From positions 10,337,856 through 10,401,855 of the forward strand of contig NC_135246.1 of assembly GCF_947623445.1 (NCBI RefSeq): 64,000 nucleotides of DNA, read 5' to 3'. The notes below the pieces were generated by a model. That model was not told where the DNA came from. It did not search any database and worked only from the letters and a program-made list of their open reading frames with translations. The position numbers were made by a program, and so were the translations under genes. Each line of letters opens with the position of its first letter. The stretch's first letter is position 1. This document shows positions 13,631 to 25,200 of the stretch, piece by piece. This DNA comes from Clavelina lepadiformis (taxonomy: Eukaryota > Chordata > Ascidiacea > Aplousobranchia > Clavelinidae).

Positions 13631-15007
13631 TTAAAAGGATCTCTTGTTACGAATGTTGACAGTTGGGTTGCTTAACGGAGTGCGATGTGAATGCCAGGTT
13701 ATGGCACCAAACCATAACATCGCCTCCGGTTTGTCAATAAACTCAAATTTGTATTTTCTGTCTTTGGTTGCAACGATTAGTATACACGGGTTGTCCTTTA
13801 CGATGCTTACCCCTTCTCCTCGGACCTGAATTGCTCCCCGAGCCTCCCCTTCGTCGTTTTTATGCCAAGATAGGATGCCATCGGCAGCAAGGCGGACATA
13901 ACGCTCCTCCCAAACATTATCTTTTCCCCCACTCAATTTTTTGCAAAAGCCTATATCATGAGAAATACAAATTTATAGTATAGTGTAACCTACCAACCGT
14001 GCTGTACTTACAGTCAATATGCTTCGGTGTTGAAAATATGGACCGTTTGTTTTTATTTTTGAAGTTGTTGTGTTATTGATCGATTAATCAAAAAAATGAA
14101 AACATTCCCCACCTTCTCCCATCGGTGCGACGATGCAGTACTGAGCCAAGACAAAGCCCCAGGTTTGTGCCCGGAGCTCGCAGTTAGCTCTGAAGATGCG
14201 CACTCCGTTTCTGTTTTCTAGACGGATGTTTCTCTTGTTCTGGATGGAAACAAACGTGTCAGCAAGAGGAACCACGATCCCACTCTCATCCCTCTCTTCT
14301 CTGCTATTGAAATAGCGCAAGGTCCCTTCCGATACTTCAACATACTTTCTCAGCCAGGAAAGGTTTTTCTTTTCCGCGTCACCTAACGATGTTATGTAGA
14401 AGTAAATTAGACAGGACTAAGATTAATGCAGTTGAGTGAAATGGGATCACTCACCACTTTGTTTGTCGAGGTATCCGTTCATGATCGGTTGGGGTATGGG
14501 TGGAACGTAGGTGGGAGAATATTGGGGAGGATTTCCTCGGTTCTGATTATCCTATAAAATGAAAACAGCTTATTGGAACTTATATGACAGATGAAAGTAG
14601 ACAGCAATACAAATGCAGTAGTAAAACACGTAATAAAATCATTTCATTCTCTTATTCAAGTGAGATTAAACGGATTTCGGCTTTCTTGATTTGTATCACA
14701 TTTACAAGTGAACAAGTTTACTCAGAACAAGTGATACCAAAAAACATTAATAATAAATATTTAAAGACTATGTGAGAACATCAATATCATAACTAAACCC
14801 AAGTTATAATAAAGGAGTATCTGTACCTTTTTTTTATATCATCGTTTTATACCACATCGCTCATGTATGCGTTATACCTGTACATATAGCGTAGCCTACT
14901 CCTATAACAGAGTAATAATTAACTGTCATTTAATCACTCACTTGGATTGCTCCAAAGGTTCTGGCTTTAGGAACTGGAGGTTTGTTATCAAACCTGCTTT
15001 GCGACAT
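13631..15007 (-). CDS. Double-PH-domain protein, copy 2
   Basis: Complete four-exon gene on the - strand: 14942-15007, 14455-14551, 14113-14382 and 13631-13950, giving 250 residues. Intron phases are 0, 1, 1. Residues 1-22 form a short basic, proline-containing leader starting MSQSRFDNKPPVPKA. Exon 2 begins a PPQYSPTYVPPIP stretch and the first strand of PH1 (MNGYLDK). Exon 3 carries the rest of PH1 (WLRKYVEV, RNIRLENRNGVRIFRA, ending in a helix with Trp). Exon 4 is PH2 (WEERYVRL, GILSWHKND, LWFGAITWHSHR). PH1 has the Arg-Lys pair at the end of strand 2 where phosphoinositide-binding PH domains are basic; PH2 has Glu-Glu-Arg there, so PH1 is the more likely lipid binder. No signal peptide, membrane helix or catalytic domain is present, which suggests a small membrane-targeting adaptor in the cytosol. 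No named orthologue is recognised; pleckstrin and TAPP proteins share the two-PH idea but not the exact sequence. Confidence 0.85.
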
Positions 15008-16117
15008 GATGTTTATTTTAAGATACAAGTTTATAAAATTCTGTGCAGTTTTTCAAGAAGCATATCATTGAAGCTATTAACACCCACTCAACAATGTAGT
15101 ATAAGATTTTAAACCTGATTAGGAGAATAAATTTATAATTAATTTCGTAACAACACATATTCCTCACGTCGCATAATTGCCTTACAGCTAATTTTGCTGA
15201 CAACAATCACACACGATTGAAATAACACCATAACATATCTTCGAAATACTTCTTACTTTCATGTAGTTTTGATTATCTAAATAATAATCGCACTTTTTCC
15301 CATTCATCATCCCAGTCTTATCCTGAGCCGTCTATATTAACTTGCCAGTTGTGTTAATTTTGTACTAGAAAGGTTAACTTTGTCGTCGCAGCTTTGCGAT
15401 GAAGCACTTATTTGCTCAATTTAACATGCCAGGGAAGTTTACTTTTATTGTGAAAGAGGTAATAGTTTGCAAATAAATGTTGTCTACTTTATTAAAGCCT
15501 CCGTCTGGCTTACAGTAAACGCTTTGACTTTTCTAGATTTGAAGACTGCATGCTGACAGTAGATACTTGCATGCATTTCAATAAAACTCTTGTTTCGTTT
15601 TATGATATATTAGCGTTATAGGGCAAACACAACAAAATAAGTTTATGTGCTGATATAACATACCTTTCTATGATGTCATTAAACAAACATTGACATTTTT
15701 CATTTCGCCGAAAGTATAATAAACATATCTTTTTTTCAGGTGTATTTAATCTCATATTGTACGTTACTTTTATTTAAAACTGCGCTTCAACCACGCAACC
15801 ACACTTGTTGATTTTATGAAGTGAAAGTTATAAAAAGTTCGCATAGCAAAGTTGTTTATCTCGCAATACATGGCTAAAAAATTAATAGCAATGAATTTTT
15901 CAAGTAGTTTATACGCCTGTAATATTTTTCAAAAAAGTTTAAGCATTTTATTTTTCAAAGCAAAGTGCAGTAATCCTATTACGTCTCACAAATGTTCATA
16001 TCGGTTTTGACTTATTATACAATCATTAAAAGTCCATATAAATCTTTGCGTAGCTAGAAATAGCGACTTAAACTCGCGTGCAAATCCAGCAAAGGTGACC
16101 ACATCTTTGCTTGACTG
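15008..16117. other. Intergenic DNA between double-PH copies 2 and 3
   Basis: AT-rich, with no gene or repeat recognised. It must contain the upstream region of copy 2 and any remaining 3' end of the decayed copy 3. Confidence 0.4.
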
Positions 16118-16404
16118 TCATCTTCCAACTGGAAGACGTACATGACGCCCCGTTTCGGATTCAACGAAGAGCGCATTGCCGTGAGTTGCATCCAAACCTA
16201 CTTCCCTGTTTCTTATTTGGATGCATCTTTCTTTTTCGTCTTCTGACCTGCTCCAGGATAACATACTATCCTTGGACAAGTTGATAAAAACGTCTCGCAA
16301 GACTGTTGTTCCGTGGATGTGTGTTCTGCAGAAACCTGTGTAAGATAAAATTTTTCGGCTTTGTCACTTTAATATAGTATTTTTTATTATCTGTGTGATA
16401 TAAG

Positions 16405-16731
16405 CAGGCTTGTCCATGGGACATTTTTTTTCTGTCCCATCCCATCCCATCCCATAGCAATTCATGCCTGTCCCATCCCATCCCATCCCATGCCATCCCA
16501 TCAAAATACAATTCAATAAATGTTATTAAATTTATGGAAATTTAAGTCTAATGTCTATTAGAATTGACTACATGTACAAAGAGAGATACAAAACGACAAA
16601 ATTTATTGACTTTGTTAACTTTAATTCCGAGTCACTGTGCTCATTTAGCAAATTTTCAATGCCATGGGAATTGCAATTCGTGCTGTCCCATCCCATCCCA
16701 TCCCATGGGACATTTCCCATGGACAAGCCTG
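16405..16731. mobile_element. hAT-type MITE with CCCAT arrays
   Basis: A 327-bp element flanked by a perfect 8-bp target-site duplication, GATATAAG, at 16397-16404 and 16732-16739. Its terminal inverted repeats share CAGGCTTGTCCATGGGA (17 bp perfect), then differ at one base. An 8-bp duplication and a CAG-start terminus are typical of hAT transposons. No transposase is encoded, so it is non-autonomous. Three internal arrays, near 16434, 16471 and 16685, each consist of TGT followed by four CCCAT units; those near the ends put CCCAT repeats just inside the termini. It lies in intron 3 of the double-PH pseudogene. Confidence 0.85.
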
Positions 16732-16795
16732 GATATAAGCCTACACCTTTTTGCATAAAACATACCTTGGCCGATAGGCGGTATAGTACAGAATT

Positions 16796-16864
16796 GAGCT
16801 CAATGTAATGCAATAGAGCTTCGGAGTTCGCCAGAGTTCGAGCTCAATGTAATGCAATAGAGCT
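16796..16864. repeat. 25-bp direct repeat at 44-bp offset in a pseudogene exon
   Basis: Identical 25-bp copies occupy 16796-16820 and 16840-16864 and fall in the exon that would encode the last helix of PH1 in copy 3. The 44-bp offset is not a multiple of three, so the duplication by itself shifts the frame. Confidence 0.85.
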
Positions 16865-17562
16865 GGAGGTAGCTTTGAGTACAATGTCTTCGGAAGATTT
16901 CTTACATATGCCGATGTTAGTCTTGTTTTCGATACAAGCAAAACTGTCGGCAAGCGAAATAGTCTCTTCTGGGTCATTTCTTTTTGATTTTGACTGGTAG
17001 TAAAACAAATAGCCTTTATTAACCTCGACCCACTTTTTTGACCAGATCTCCTTTTTTCGGCGTCGTACTTCTGGAAAAACGACAAAGCAAAAATTGGTAA
17101 AAACACTTAGACTTACTATTTAGGCATTTATAAATGCTTTTTGTCTCCTCACTTATTTTCATGTGGCCAATAATGAATAATCGTCCAGGCAGTGAAAATG
17201 AATTGTTTGATAAAGATTTTCTTCTCATCTCCTTTAACCAGGATACTTAGTTATACCTAGTACGTATATACTTAGTAAGTATACAAGTATATTTAAATAG
17301 GATTATAAAATTAATAAGGACAACATATCTGCAAAGGATGTATAAAATCTATAAAACAACAAAAGTAGAAAGAAAGTTCAGTTGTTCATTTTTTAAGAAC
17401 TTTTAGTACAACTGTTGTACTATTCTTCAGTATAACGTAAAGCTGAAGAGGCATACTTACGGAATGCTGGCGTGAGCATGAAGAATACTCACTCCCCGAT
17501 ACAGAATTGGGAAAAGTCCTAGAAGAAATTGAGTTTTGTGAAAAGGATGTCCTGCCACTCAT

Positions 17563-18492
17563 GGCCGTTACCCTAAAAGTGCTTCCACAAAGACTTCAAA
17601 ATACCCAAATGGAAATTAACAAACCTTAGTATTTATATATCAAAGCGAACTGCGAGCAGTAGCGATGTTGAGTTGTTTAAAAAGGATTAGCTTAGTCTTG
17701 GTTTTAATACCGAGTATTAATTACGTGTATTTCTAATATCCTACAATTTATGCACAACTCTTGGGAAGAAAATTATGTTGCTCAAAGTTTCGCATAATTT
17801 TTCAATGTGTTTGTAACATTGTTTCGCATACGTGAAGCCGAACTGACCTATACCTATCTTGACTTTTTGTAGATAGTCTTGCAAAAAATTTTAAGAAACT
17901 TGAGTTTTCGTAAATACCTCCTGTCAATATTTTTTAAAGAGCGATGCTAATTCCTTTAAAAAATTATTATTTTTCGGTAATTATTCAAACACGTTTTGCA
18001 TCTTTGTTCGCTTCTAGTCGTGCGTGGCATATACTGATGTATATGCACAAAGGATTGAAGTTACAAAAAATTTAATGTCACATTTATTAGTCATGCAATT
18101 GGCATAAAAGTGGAAAATTCTTTTACTTTACTTTGAAATTCTTTCACTTTGCCATGTTATGACGCAAGTATTGTGCATTTCAAACCTTAGTTGTTCGCCA
18201 AATTTATTCCAACGCGCATGTTATACTTTTAAGATACTGTGTATTGTAATACTTGCGGTTAAGTCTCATAATGCTACCAGTGAACTAATATTTCGTGGAA
18301 CTGTAATCGAAAATCATTCCACTCAAAACACAACATCACAGTAGATATACAGTAGTTGAACTCATAAATGAAGAAGAACAAAAAATTAAAGAAAACCACA
18401 ACAAAGTACACTGGTGACATGAACTTCCTTACAGAAAACTAACACCACTTACAGTAAGGTATAGTTCAATTTGTTTTACATAAATTTAAAGT
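17563..18492. other. Intergenic DNA between double-PH copies 3 and 4
   Basis: Short AT-rich spacer with no gene recognised. It should hold the upstream region of copy 3 and the 3' UTR of copy 4. Confidence 0.4.
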
Positions 18493-19549
18493 TTATTTGC
18501 TGCGAATACTACTGCCACGAACAACAGGCCGGCGTTGGGAATGCCAGAAAAGTACGTTATACCAGCTGTTTACTTCGTTTTCTTTTAAAAATTGTAATTG
18601 GTAATGTCCTTCGTGTGTTATAATCTGTATATCGTGGTTGGCGAAGATCACTTGCCCACCACGGATTAGAATCGAGCCCTGTGCAACCGAATCTTTTTCG
18701 GATTTGAACCAGGATAAAATCCCTCGCCCGCTGAGTCGAAGGTATCTCTCCTCGAATGTCGTTGCATGTTTTTTGCTTGTTTCCTTTTTTTGACAGAATC
18801 CTGTTTACGCCAAAAAATGCAGAAACTGGTAATGCCATCAAAACGTAAACGAAACATCAAAACTACGCGCGTTGTTTATAAAAAGCACCGTTGTAGTGGT
18901 TAACCGGACCTTCAGCACTAGGAGCAATGGTGCTGTTGTTGTGGCCGATGGCCATGAGCCAGCGAAGCGCCAAGGACTCCGATGCTGCTTTAAACACCCG
19001 ACATGACCCGTTCTCGTTTTCAAGTCGGATGTTTCTCTTGTCTTCGATGGAAACACAACAGTCGTTGAGATTCATCCAAAAATTTTTTTCTTTATCTTGC
19101 GCCAAGTTTGAAAATCTCAATTTTCCGTTGACGACTTCAACATACTTCTTTGCCCAAGTTGGTGACTTTGTTCCGTCGTCACCTTATAAAATGCAAATAA
19201 AGAATCGCAGGAAAAGATAACGGTTTTTTACGTATTTTGGATTTATTTTCAAACTTACCGATTCTCAGTTGTAAATTTCCGTTCATGAATGGACTAGCTT
19301 TTTCAAAAAAGTCAATTTTTTTAATGGAACCCTGCAATACAAACGCTTTTGCATTCAGTTTTGCATATTACATTCTTTATGCACATCAGAAGACGTGAGT
19401 ACATCTGCCGTATTTACTGGCATGTTACAATTATAAGAGATAATGGATTTGTAGTTTGTTGATGGCTATATCTTAACAAACATGCTACTCACTCGGTCCA
19501 TAGGAGTGTAAATATCGTCAGCAGAACTTTTACATATTTTAGTGGACAT
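18493..19549 (-). CDS. Double-PH-domain protein, copy 4
   Basis: Complete four-exon gene: 19493-19549, 19259-19331, 18910-19182 and 18493-18800, giving 236 residues with phases 0, 1, 1. The leader is shorter than in copies 2 and 5 (19 codons), and exon 2 lacks the PPQYS proline stretch. PH1 contains WAKKYVEV, SIEDKRNIRLENENG and a helix ALRWLMAIG. PH2 contains FEERYLRLSGRGILSWFKSE, GSILIRGGQV and the closing helix VNSWYNVLFWHSQRR. The reading frame is intact through all four exons. The donor after exon 3 is GTCCGG, a poor match to consensus, but it falls exactly where the other copies splice and keeps frame. The role is inferred to be cytosolic membrane or protein targeting, as for the other copies; the exact partner is unknown. 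Confidence 0.8.
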
Positions 19550-20976
19550 CACCCGGTGCTGGGCCCTGTATCCGCTTATGGTGATTAAAGGAATGGTCGA
19601 TATTAAGTCACAACTGTAGTTGCCGAATCATTTATGTCAAGTTTTCTTACGAGCCCTGTATTGAAAGCTAGTTATTGTGTATAGAATTATTAGGCCATCT
19701 TTTTAAACTTTTTAGCAAACTTTGGCGTCGCTTGAGCTTGTCTAAACTTGAAAATAATTAAAGATAGATGTATTTTCCCCCTTATACATCGAGTTTCTTC
19801 CAAACACCTTCAATTTTCTATTCTGCTTTTTCTATTAAACTGCCATAAATTAATTTCTTTCTGATGTCCTCACATTGATTACCTGGTTAAAGTTTGCAAT
19901 ACAGTTTATCATTGTGAAATGTACTGTGCAAAATCCGTAATGCAACGTCTGTTAATATTTTACAGAATTGGTTCTTGTGGGCCACTTAATTATTCTATTT
20001 TAAGCAGCCTGATATTAAGGGCGATCAGATTAGCAAACAGCCCAATAGAAATAATATTTAACTTGTATAAACAAAGTTCATTTAGATTCATGGTGATTGT
20101 AGGACTACTATACTGAAACAAAAAGTATGTGCTGACTACGGAATATGGAATATTTGCCTGCTTTATCTCTGTGTAGGCTTTACACTTGACGTCATGTGAA
20201 ATATAATACAACACTTAAACGAATACTTTTGCGGAGACTTGCAATAATGTTTTTCGTTGGTTGCTAATAATTCTATCCTCTGTAAATATGAGATGATGGA
20301 GATGCATTTTCTTAATAAAGCTTTTAGACTGATATTATAAAAGTTTTTCAGATACTTTACGTTCGAATTGGTATGGTTTTGTATTGTACAAATTTTATTA
20401 TATAAAAGGTTAAATGTACAAAAATATTTGCTGTACAAAGTCTGTGTGTAACCATCCACACAGAATAAACAAGTCGCTCGAATGCATCAATAACTATCAT
20501 CAACGATCATCATCAAATCGAAGAATTTCAAAATAATGGAAACAATAACTCACTGTTTAAAAATCATTTATATACTTAGTTTTTAAAACATTCGTTAATA
20601 CTAACAAAAAATAAACTACTCGCAGGCATATAATAATATTATTACAACTTTGTACATTAAAAATCTGAAAAGAGCTTTACTTTATGATGAGTACAAAAGA
20701 ATATGCGTGCTCTTTTAATCAATCTGCTTTTAGTGCATATACCCTAATACAGTATATAACTTTACATAAGACAGTACAAGTCAAAAATATCGTTTAATGT
20801 TTACTATTAATGTAGGCTTTTTATATAATTTAGGCTACCGATGAGAAGCCTAATATTGTTTTATGGGCCGCAACAGCACAATTTTATAAAACAGAAAGTC
20901 ATGCGATTCCGAAGAATTTTAAAATTAGAAGGAAGATAGATTATTCAAACGAAAGACAGCAATTGGATTTCAGCAC
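19550..20976. other. Intergenic DNA between double-PH copies 4 and 5
   Basis: AT-rich spacer with small overlapping open frames on both strands and nothing domain-like. It includes the upstream region of copy 4 and the likely 3' UTR of copy 5. Confidence 0.4.
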
Positions 20977-22204
20977 TTATTTATTACGTATACGTATACT
21001 TGCAGCAAGCGGACCTTTTATAGGGCTGCGATGTGAATGCCAGTCCAAAACGGCAAACCAAAGGTTGGTTTCGTAAAGGTCGATAAACTCAAACAAGTAG
21101 CATCTCTCTTTTGTTTCAATGTAAATGGTTCTGATCTCGTTTACGTCCAGGCTGACTCGTTCTCCGCGAACTTGGATTGATCCCCGCGGTTCGGAGTCTG
21201 TGTCCGACTTGTACCAGGAGAGGATCCCTTCCGCGTTGAGCCGGATGTACCTATCTTCCCGAATTGCTTTACCGCCGCTTAGTTTCTTCGTAAATCCTAT
21301 AAATTAGGAAACAACTTGACAAAATGCTTCAGATTTTTCATTATTGTTTCAGGACGAGGCTAATTAAATGTTTGTTGATTGATGTTTGCAAAGTCGTTTG
21401 TAAGCGTGACTTTAGTCGGTATTCCTGTATTACTTTTGTTTAATTTATTTGCTTTCTATGATATATACCTTCGGCAGTAGGGGTTACCATGCAAAAACGT
21501 GAGATGACGTGAGCCCATTGCAGAGCTCGTAAATCGTTTGGTGCCCTGAAAACCCGAATACCACTCTTAGTTTCCAGGCGAATATTTCGTTTTTGTTCAA
21601 TGTAAACGAAACTGTCAGCGAGCGTAATGCCTGTTCCGCTGTCTTCTCGTTCCTCTTTAGAGTTGAAGAATTTCAAAGTTCCCTGCGAAACCTCAACGAA
21701 TTTTCTTGCCCAAGTTATGTTCTTTGTACCATCGTCCCCTTTACAATGTTCAGCACAGGTGGAATGAAACTTATAGGAATCAATGAACTGAATAATTAAT
21801 TGCTTACCGACTCTTTTATCCAAATATCCACTTATAAATGGCTTGGGCACAAATGGGACGCAATCTGCAAAGCTGTATTGGGGAGGGTGTTCATTTCCAT
21901 GTACAGAACCCTATAACAATTATTTAAGTTCAGATGATAATTTTGATCCTAAGTTATTTATCTCAGCAACAAATTTTATCTAATAATACGTTCTTTTTAT
22001 AAGCTTTTCGATTGAAGTTTGCTGTAAATGTTATTGTAAGTTGTCGATAAAATACATTCGAAATACATTATAGGTCAAATACATCAAATTAATAACTACA
22101 TCAGTAGATACATTCATTTTTTGAAGTTTTTCCTCAACATCTTTTACGAGCTTTGCGGGGGGTACTTTTGGAGGGCTTGGAGCTCGTCGGCTTGAAGACG
22201 CCAT
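20977..22204 (-). CDS. Double-PH-domain protein, copy 5
   Basis: Complete four-exon gene: 22100-22204, 21808-21910, 21469-21738 and 20977-21296, giving 265 residues with phases 0, 1, 1. Exons 3 and 4 are exactly the same lengths (270 and 320 nt) as in copy 2, its closest relative by exon design. The 35-codon leader begins MASSSRRAPSPPKVPPAK and continues with a charged helix (LVKDVEEKLQKM), absent from the other copies. Exon 2 shares the PPQYSFADCVPFVPKPF stretch and GYLDK with copy 2. PH1 has WARKFVEV, GTGITLADSFVYIEQKRNIR and ALQWAHVISRF. PH2 has KKLSGGK, EDRYIRLNAEGILSWYKSD, GSIQVRGERVSLD and LWFAVLDWHSHR. No other domain is seen. Probably a small phosphoinositide- or protein-binding adaptor; no named orthologue is recognised. 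Confidence 0.85.
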
Positions 22205-25200
22205 GAGTTAACACAAACTGAAACACAGTTGCAATCATAATTTGTATAATCTTATTTAGTGCGACATTTGTTTTTCAAGCCTTTTTGTTGATTCAGCCAT
22301 CACGAAAAAGGAGAAAAACCACTATTTGAAAATATAAAGAATTTATCGAAAACTTATCTTACCTATATTATTCTAAATACAAAAAAGTGTGAACAACTGA
22401 AAGCACACCTTATAAAATCGGATTATATCTGAAAAATATTAAATGACTTCTACTTCCTATAAAAAGAAATTTTAGCACCACAGAAATGCGATATTGTAAG
22501 TAAGGTCAGTAGTAGCTGACAAGACTTCTTTCAAATTCATTGAAGTGCATTCAAGCTGCAACAAATTAATTTTCTAAACATATTAACTTGTTTGCTAGTT
22601 AGTCCTAAATTGTTCGTACCTAAATTGCGATAATAAAAACATAAACGTTATTAACTATGGCACCTTAACTGTTTATTTAGAGCAATATCAAATCTTAACC
22701 AATACCTTCACTTTGTGTTCAATATATTACTTAACCTAGAACAGTAGAATTATGATACAGCGCGCTGACTAGAATAATGTCCTGACTTTGTTTGATTTAT
22801 CGGTTTCAGAATAATTGCAGTTTAGATATAAATGGTTTCTCGTTATACCGCAGTACTCATCGTTATATTTATATTTACTTGAGTTTTTCAAATAGTTTCA
22901 GTTTTCAGTTCTTTTGTACAAAAAAGTTTACCACTTGGCACTACAAAGGAGGTACAGAATTCAGGTTATGAAAACTTCTGTAAACCATTAACTAACGAAA
23001 CCTGAACATACATTTCATTAACTGAGGCTCATTGAAATGAAAAGCTTTGTAAAATAAGAATTACTTGACCTTTGCACTTTACAGTTAGAATGCGTCGGTA
23101 TCGTTGGTAAACAAAATGTTTCGACAACAGTCAATATTACGTACCAGTAGCTCGTGATAAGGATCGTACGAAGTCCGTTGTATAAATATAAATATAAATC
23201 AATCTTTCACTATATGGTGACTAGCCTGTTAAACGTAGAGTCAGACATCAAACGCCGTTGTTTGAAAAATCTTTATCAATCAGTGTGTGATGAACCACGG
23301 TCCACGACCCAATGAAGATCTATTAAGTTGAAAAACGCCTTGTTTTGTGTTATAGCAGATATTCTAATAAAAATGTTTCTGGTCTCAGTCACTTTATAAC
23401 GTGTATGTACTTGGAACTGTGGCTGTTGTTTAAAAGTGAATACTGTGTTGTACTTTCGTTATTTTGTATTGTATTAATGATTTAAGTTGATTGTGAGATA
23501 CATCTCATGTAAATTTTGGTTACTTAGATGTTATCAAAAATTAATATATAATCAACTAACATCATTCTAACAATGTTGGTTACATTTTGACCGAGGTGTA
23601 AGTATACGTAGTATTTACACGTGAACAGAAAACAGCTTGGCTGACTTTAGCGGTTTTATCTAGTGGGAATACTTAACCGAAAGAGGGCAGTATGTCTCCA
23701 GACTAGCACAATATCATAATATAGGCGCTTAGTCCTGGATATGACTTCAAAGTTTGAGGTTCAAACTCCATCCGGCGACAGAGGTTTAGTCTCAAAGTAA
23801 ACGAACGAGTTACCTCATACCTGTCGTTACTCCCAGGTCACTCTTGGACAAGGTGTAGCACCTGTAGGACTCTCCGGACTGGGAAAATGTCGCAATTGTT
23901 GTTTTTGTGTTGTAACAAAATACCTCGATAAGTTGTGCATTGTATTTGTTTGTCATGATTCCAATAAAATATTATTTAAAAGAAACAAAAAGATGGGAGT
24001 TTATGCAAAAGTTGCATTTGAGATAACAGAAACAAGATACAGATAACAGAAAAAGATAACAGAAAAAATATTCCGCTACATTTCTAAAGCGAACGAATTT
24101 CAATGATTGATTGACTCCAGAACGCTACACAGCTAGAGAAATAACCATTTGCCGCAAACATCTGTCACTTATGGAAAAGTGATAATTAGCGTCGGTTTAA
24201 ATAGTACAGTGTCTACACTCCTTAATCTTGATAAGATGAAAAACTTGGCAGATCGTTACGTTGCACATTATTCTATTAACTTGTTATCTGAATTACTGAT
24301 AAAGTATACTCGGTTACGTATAACGTGTATATACGATGATATATGTCATGGTATTTACTCTTAGTTTTCGCCTGCAATTAATAACCGCTAATTACTTTAA
24401 AGTTACGTTTAATGAACGCTTTCACTTTCTTGCCCCTCATCAAAACGCATCTATTAAGTTGCCCCCTTCTTCTTGTGCAAGCAAAAATTTTTTGGTCATC
24501 CTTTCAGTGCTGGATCTTTAAGCGAAACGAACGTACTCTCACCATTAAATTGTTTTTGAGTTACAAATATGCGGCTAAATTACACATTGTTTGATGTGCG
24601 CTTGTTTCTACGTTAAGTTTCAGACAACCAGCATTATTATATAAGCTGTTTTCGCACATCAGCTACTTAATAAATGTCCAAAAGATAGAGTAACATACTT
24701 GCAAATTGCATAAGCAGTTATGGAATAAAACTCGTCAAACCTGGAGTTCTGCATTCTCCTGATGCTCATGTATAATATCGTGTGTCTCCATTTATTGTGT
24801 CATCATGTATATTCATGTATGTCGAAGTTCTTCCCAATACTAATTCCAATGAAACACATAAAATGAAAAGATAAGGTTTAAAACAGTGGTCAACGTAAGA
24901 AGGACAAATAGTGCGTTGCTAGAAAGGCTGTAGCTTACCGCACCCTCACAAAGGCGATTTAAGTGATTGGAACTGACCGGCATCGGCAAAAATTAGGTCA
25001 ATTAAGAAACAGGGAAAATTATGAAAAGGGGAAAAAATATTTGTTTTCAAGGAAATAAACAATCAGCGATGGTGATGAATAAGTTTTTATTAACTTAAAT
25101 AGGTTGAATATTGCTTTCTTGAGGCATGGAAACATGGATACCAACAATCTTAACACTCTCTGAAGGTCAATTGTATGAAGAAATTCTGTTTTCCACCAAC

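Larger units (their letters stand above)
16118..17562 (-). pseudogene. Double-PH-domain pseudogene, copy 3
   Basis: The four-exon plan of its neighbours is preserved: exon 1 at 17461-17562 (ATG, 34 codons, Ser-rich leader starting MSGRTSFSQN), exon 2 at 17153-17231, exon 3 from 17070, exon 4 at about 16118-16335. Phases 0 and 1 of the first two junctions match the other copies. Exon 3 reads as PH1 (IWSKKWVEV, ISLADSFACIENKTNI) until it hits a TGA after SSSIALH, inside the final helix. Just there a 25-bp segment is repeated at a 44-bp offset, and the expected helix residues reappear in another frame (ALHYIELNSVLYRLSAK) before a good GTATGT donor. Exon 4 keeps DVFINLSKDSMLSWSRSED but stops at LPVGR, losing the last strands and the helix of PH2. 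It could still make a truncated protein, but two independent lesions favour a pseudogene. A hAT-type MITE sits in intron 3. Confidence 0.75.

Noticed and set aside
16551-16808. Open frames on both strands inside the hAT-type MITE
   Set aside because: They run through the CCCAT arrays and terminal repeat and resemble no transposase.
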